64,000 nucleotides of DNA from JBLEFH01 sp047345645. Lineage in GTDB: Bacteria > Pseudomonadota > Alphaproteobacteria > Rhodobacterales > Rhodobacteraceae. The translations under genes were made by a program, and so were the position numbers. The notes below the pieces were generated by a model. It ran no database searches. It worked only from the letters and a program-made list of their open reading frames with translations, and was not told the DNA's origin. The DNA lies in assembly GCA_047345645.1 (NCBI GenBank), contig JBLEFH010000010.1; one strand, written 5' to 3'. Shown piece after piece: positions 60,738 to 64,000 of the stretch (positions are counted from its first letter, which is position 1; each line of letters opens with the position of its first letter).

Positions 60738-62324
60738 TTACTCCGCGCCGGGAATGAAGCGCGGCATCTGGTCCAGCGAGGTCGCGAGGAAGGCGTCGAG
60801 ACGCGCTTCGGCATCCGCTTCGGTCTCGTCCGGGCGGATCGGGGTCAGCACCCGCATCAGCGCGCCGTCGCTCCGGCCCATTACGATCTGGTCTTTCATC
60901 GCCTGGAATTTGGCTTTGAAGTCGTTGGTGAGCTGCGCGCCCCGCTGGTTGAACCAGTAATAGACGAGCATTTCCTCCAGCCCCTTGGTGATGACCGCAC
61001 GGTTGACCTGAAGGTTTTCGAACCCTTCCACGGATTGCGGCTTCTGGATCGGGCGGATGTTCTTGATCTCCCAACCCGCGCCCGGAATGCAGACCTCGGG
61101 CGAGTGGATGCCGGAGCCGTCCGTCTGGTCGCGGTAGAAGGCCATGAAGAGGTTCACCGGAGCGCCCTCGCCCGCCTTCACATAGCTGGCGTCGAGATAG
61201 TCATCGGCTTTCAGCACGCCCTCAATGGCCGGATCGAGGCGGCTGCTCACGCCCTGCCACCCATCGACGGAGAGCGGGAAGACGGCGAAGGGCGCGCGGG
61301 ACGGGACTTCCGCCTCACGCTCGGGCGCGAAGATGAGCGCCGCCGAGAGTGCACCCGCAATGGCCGCCGCAATGGCGAGCGGGCGGATGAAGGGGATGGT
61401 GCCGACGCGGGCGAGTTCCGGGCGGATCGAGGTGAAGTCGATATCGAGCGCTTCGGAGAGCGGTTTGGGGTCGCTGGAGAAGCGCTGCATCGCGATGGCC
61501 ATGCCGAAGAGGATGGCGATACAGATGGCGAAGATCACCCAGCCTTCGAAGAAATGCAGGAAGCCCTCGGCCATGCCGATGCCGTAATTGTCCACCATCA
61601 CGCCGATGATGGCGATGCGGACCGAGTTCATCAGCACGGTGATCGGGACGGCGGAGAGCAGCAGCACGGCCTTGTGCCAGCGCGGCCCCGAGTAGAGCAT
61701 GCAGAAGACGTAGGAGAAGGACATGATCGGGAAGAGATAGCGCAGGCCCGAGCAGGCTTCGGCGACCTGAAGCTTGTAGAGGCCGAGGTCGATAATGTTG
61801 CCTTCGAGGAAAACCGGCACCGACAGGAGGCGCAGGAACCAGACGCCGAGCTCCGATGAGATGAATTGCAGGCTGGTCGAGATTTTCCAGTAAATGAACT
61901 GCGGCAGCGGCAGCATGAAGACGAGATGCAGCACGCCCGGCCACATCGGCCAGCCGCGTTTCCAGCCCATGGTCATGAGGATGAGTGCGCCGACCCAGAG
62001 GATCAGCCCATAGGTCACAATGTCGTTAATGCGGACGAGTTGGCCCACAAGGGCGATGAAAAGGGCGAAAACGGCGACAATCAGGCCCGGCCAGCGGTCC
62101 GTAATGGGCGCATTCGGCTCCGGGACGCGCTTCAGATCGTGCAGGAAGAGGTAGAAAGAGAGCAGCGGAATGATCGGGCCGTGGCTGTATTCGGGCAGTT
62201 GCCAGGCCTGCAAAAGCGAGGTGAAGCCCGGCCAGAACACCGGCAGCGACGCCACAATTGCCAGAAGAAGCAGCCCGAATCCAACAGGTTGCCGTGCCGA
62301 AAGACTATCGGAAGAAATGGTCAT
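60738..62324 (-). CDS. xrtD: Exosortase fused to EpsI domain (XrtD, VPLPA-CTERM type)
   Basis: Membrane cysteine protease-like sorting enzyme of 528 residues. The N-terminal 300 residues have about eight hydrophobic helices with the exosortase triad: Cys191 in VAEACSGLRYLFP, Arg in MNSVRIAIIG and His in FLHFFEGWVIF. The C-terminal part (about 310-528) is an EpsI domain with DQTDGSGIHSPEVCIPGAGW. This fusion is characteristic of XrtD, which pairs with VPLPA-CTERM substrates, and one such protein is encoded next door. The ATG at 62324 is chosen over GTG 62345. A GDP-mannose gene follows downstream. Confidence 0.92.
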   Translation of the reverse strand: MTISSDSLSARQPVGFGLLLLAIVASLPVFWPGFTSLLQAWQLPEYSHGPIIPLLSFYLFLHDLKRVPEPNAPITDRWPGLIVAVFALFIALVGQLVRINDIVTYGLILWVGALILMTMGWKRGWPMWPGVLHLVFMLPLPQFIYWKISTSLQFISSELGVWFLRLLSVPVFLEGNIIDLGLYKLQVAEACSGLRYLFPIMSFSYVFCMLYSGPRWHKAVLLLSAVPITVLMNSVRIAIIGVMVDNYGIGMAEGFLHFFEGWVIFAICIAILFGMAIAMQRFSSDPKPLSEALDIDFTSIRPELARVGTIPFIRPLAIAAAIAGALSAALIFAPEREAEVPSRAPFAVFPLSVDGWQGVSSRLDPAIEGVLKADDYLDASYVKAGEGAPVNLFMAFYRDQTDGSGIHSPEVCIPGAGWEIKNIRPIQKPQSVEGFENLQVNRAVITKGLEEMLVYYWFNQRGAQLTNDFKAKFQAMKDQIVMGRSDGALMRVLTPIRPDETEADAEARLDAFLATSLDQMPRFIPGAE

Positions 62325-62422
62325 GCGTCTCTCACTCTTACTCACCCAAAGACATGTGTTCGCCCCACTGTCTCAAGGCTTTATACACCAAACTTGTCCG
62401 AAGGACACTTATGCGCAGTTAA

Positions 62423-62453
62423 CAAAAAAGAAAAGACCGCCCGTGGGCGGTCT
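62423..62453 (-). terminator. Intrinsic terminator of the VPLPA-CTERM gene
   Basis: A GC-rich stem (AGACCGCC / GGCGGTCT, tight loop), read leftward, runs into TTTTCTTTTTTG, 48 bp after the stop. It separates this gene from xrtD. Confidence 0.85.
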
Positions 62454-62500
62454 CTCTGTGTTGGTTAAGGCGCGGTTTGTGCGCGCCTTGGCCGGAGCGC

Positions 62501-63265
62501 TTATGCGCTGCGTTTGCGGCGGGCGAGGCCGAGGCCGGCGACGCCGAGGCCGAGGAGCGCGAGGCCGCCGGGCAGCGGCACGGGAGCTACGTTGGAGGTG
62601 TAGGTGTAGACGCCCGAGCCGGAGACCAGCGCCGATTCCAGCCAGCCATAGGAGGCGGTGCCGCCCGCGGCCCAACGGATCGGCGGGTTTTGCAGATCCG
62701 CGGTGCTCAGCACGTCGAAGGACACGCTGTCATCGCTGCTGGCGGCAATGTAGCTGGCCAGATCCGCCGCATCGATTTCGAAGGTCACGGTCGCCGTGCC
62801 GCCAATGGACGTGCTGGCATTGGCGGTTTCGCCGATGCCGATCTGGTCGAGGCCGGTGATCACCAGCTCATCATAGTTGTTGAAGGTGAACGCGGTCTCT
62901 TCCCCGCCTTCCGAGCCGGTGATGACGCTCTCGCCGGTCGCATAGGTTTTCGCATCGAAATCCGGGAACACCGTGCGGCCGAATTCCCAGTCCTGCGCCT
63001 TGTCGGTCTTCAGCGTGACCTGCGAGGTGTTGGTGATCTGGAGCTGCGCCGAATAGTCGAACTCGAAGGTAAAGATCGCGCCGGTCAGGGTGCGGTCGCC
63101 GCCCTGCTCGTCGAATTTGTTGAAGGTAAACGTACGGTCGAGCGCCTCGATCGACGTTGTGCTGAGCGATGCATCCCCCACCAGGGTCGCATTTTCGGTC
63201 GCGGCCAGAGCTGCGGCCGGCAGAGCGGCAATCACAGCAGCGGTTGCGATAAACTGTTTGAACAT
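62501..63265 (-). CDS. VPLPA-CTERM sorting domain-containing exported protein
   Basis: A 254-residue exported protein with a signal peptide (MFKQFIATAAVIAALPAAALA). The middle (about 25-225) is beta-rich and Thr/Ser-rich, like PEP-CTERM-type choice-of-anchor proteins. The C-terminal tripartite sorting signal is at about 230-254: VPLPGGLALLGLGVAGLGLA and then RRKRSA, that is, the VPLP motif, a hydrophobic helix and a basic tail. It is the natural substrate for the adjacent exosortase. The ATG at 63265 follows AGAGGA. It has its own terminator. Confidence 0.92.
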   Translation of the reverse strand: MFKQFIATAAVIAALPAAALAATENATLVGDASLSTTSIEALDRTFTFNKFDEQGGDRTLTGAIFTFEFDYSAQLQITNTSQVTLKTDKAQDWEFGRTVFPDFDAKTYATGESVITGSEGGEETAFTFNNYDELVITGLDQIGIGETANASTSIGGTATVTFEIDAADLASYIAASSDDSVSFDVLSTADLQNPPIRWAAGGTASYGWLESALVSGSGVYTYTSNVAPVPLPGGLALLGLGVAGLGLARRKRSA

Positions 63266-63453
63266 GATGTCCTCTTTCCTCACCCGTTGCGCCTTGGCCT
63301 TGCGCTCATCGCATGCCGCCGCGTCAACGATTTCTTAACTAACATAAGCGGAAATCCGCCCCAAGGTATTTTTGCGCTGCATCAATCCCAAGGGAGGGAG
63401 TTTGGGACGGCAAAACAACGCTTTGACCGTCCCTTCTCTCAAGCCCGAGGCGA

Positions 63454-64000
63454 TTAGCCGCAGACGCAATCCTGTGCGAGCTCATCCCACGGCACACCGA
63501 TCAGCATGATCTGACCGACATTGGCATCGGTCTCGTCGATCAGCCCGTCGCCATTGCTTTCGATCATCGGCGCGACCACGACCCCGACGAGATCGCCCTC
63601 GCCCGGCACGAAGCCATCGCCATTGGCCAGCGCGAGATCGACCATGTAGCCAGCCCCCGGATAGCCATCGATCGTGTCCATCTGACCCGGCTTGAGCGTG
63701 TCTTCGTTGACGAGCTGCCAGGTGGCGTAGAAGAGATCCTGGAAATCGAGGGTCGTCTCATCAATGCCGTCGCCATCGGTGTCGACCGTGCTGCCGAGCA
63801 GGCCTTCGGCCTGATTGAGCAGCCAGGTCGCCTCGTCGAGACGGCTCTGGTCGAGCACATCGGTGATGAAGCTCGGCAGCTCCTCATCGACGCAATAGAC
63901 CAGCGCATCCTCGGGACGCGGCGAGTCCTCGACGGTGAAGAGATCGCCCTCGGGATCGATACAGACCGCGAGATAGCCTTCGCCGGTCAGCAGATTGTCC
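63454..64000 (-). CDS. Acidic, probably exported protein with Ca2+-loop-like motifs (3' part; 5' end outside window)
   Basis: Open frame of 181 residues to the window edge, with the stop at 63454. It includes VDTDGDGIDETTLDFQDLF and ESNGDGLIDETDANVG, both resembling EF-hand/dockerin-type calcium loops. Cysteines occur in AVCIDPEGD, VYCVDEELPS and the C-terminal CVCG. The DLFYATWQLVNED segment is reminiscent of thioester-type adhesin domains, but I could not confirm this. There is no C-terminal sorting motif of the VPLPA type. The beginning of the gene lies beyond position 64000, so signal peptide and length are unknown. Confidence 0.7.
   Translation of the reverse strand, partial: DNLLTGEGYLAVCIDPEGDLFTVEDSPRPEDALVYCVDEELPSFITDVLDQSRLDEATWLLNQAEGLLGSTVDTDGDGIDETTLDFQDLFYATWQLVNEDTLKPGQMDTIDGYPGAGYMVDLALANGDGFVPGEGDLVGVVVAPMIESNGDGLIDETDANVGQIMLIGVPWDELAQDCVCG

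Overview
The window looks like chromosomal DNA of a high-GC alphaproteobacterium, most likely in the Rhodobacterales (Roseobacter-type). The evidence is the order ubiB-ubiE / mutM-enoyl-CoA hydratase-rpsT / dnaA-dnaN-recF-gyrB, the CcrM-type GANTC methyltransferase, a FlgJ-type CheL protein, the pmbA-cysQ-DUF4170-kdtA-lpxK run, ThyX in the thymidylate synthase role, and a VPLPA-CTERM/exosortase pair. Genes are tightly packed, with many ATGA/GTGA overlaps. The window starts inside ubiB and ends inside a secreted acidic protein gene.

Region 1 (1-12.5 kb) is the replication-initiation neighbourhood. ubiE-ubiB (ubiquinone) reads leftward. mutM, an enoyl-CoA hydratase and rpsT read rightward. A 438-bp AT-richer gap follows that may hold origin or regulatory DNA, although I see no convincing DnaA box. 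Then come a rhodanese gene, dnaA, dnaN, recF, a VOC protein, a secreted glycerophosphodiesterase and gyrB.

Region 2 (12.5-22.2 kb) is transport. It has a type I secretion ATPase with its membrane fusion protein, RidA, a second glycerophosphodiesterase, and a leftward RND efflux operon with two adaptor genes and an upstream inverted repeat. tRNA-Leu(TAA) closes the region.

Region 3 (22.2-30.7 kb) holds an acyl-CoA ligase, rnhB, ccrM with three GANTC sites in its leader, a YefM/YoeB toxin-antitoxin pair with a well-formed operator-promoter, an orphan OmpR-type response regulator, ribA, an L,D-transpeptidase-like gene, a YggS-type PLP protein and a porin.

Region 4 (30.9-44.5 kb) is mostly envelope and core functions: a DUF3576 lipoprotein, leuS-lptE-holA, a GST-like protein, a flavoprotein, an HNH protein, pmbA, an IMPase/CysQ-like gene, DUF4170, a KdtA-like glycosyltransferase, lpxK, a DsbA-like protein, a DUF721/DciA-like protein and mutY.

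Region 5 (44.5-50.1 kb) opens with a 784-bp degenerate stretch carrying an IS3 orfA remnant and a (TGATGC)8 microsatellite. Flagellar genes follow (flgD and fliK leftward, cheL and a FlgN-like gene rightward), then a lipoprotein, gloA, thyX and a small basic protein with an internal duplication.

Region 6 (50.1-64 kb) has an LpxL-type acyltransferase, a sirtuin, hslV-SMR-hslU, a secreted two-part protein, a family 2 glycosyltransferase, a large unrecognised protein of about 1120 residues, GDP-mannose synthesis (manC), a fused exosortase/EpsI (XrtD type), a VPLPA-CTERM protein and the partial acidic protein. The last third therefore reads as an exopolysaccharide and surface-protein locus.

All calls come from reading the sequence and translations. 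No database search was run.
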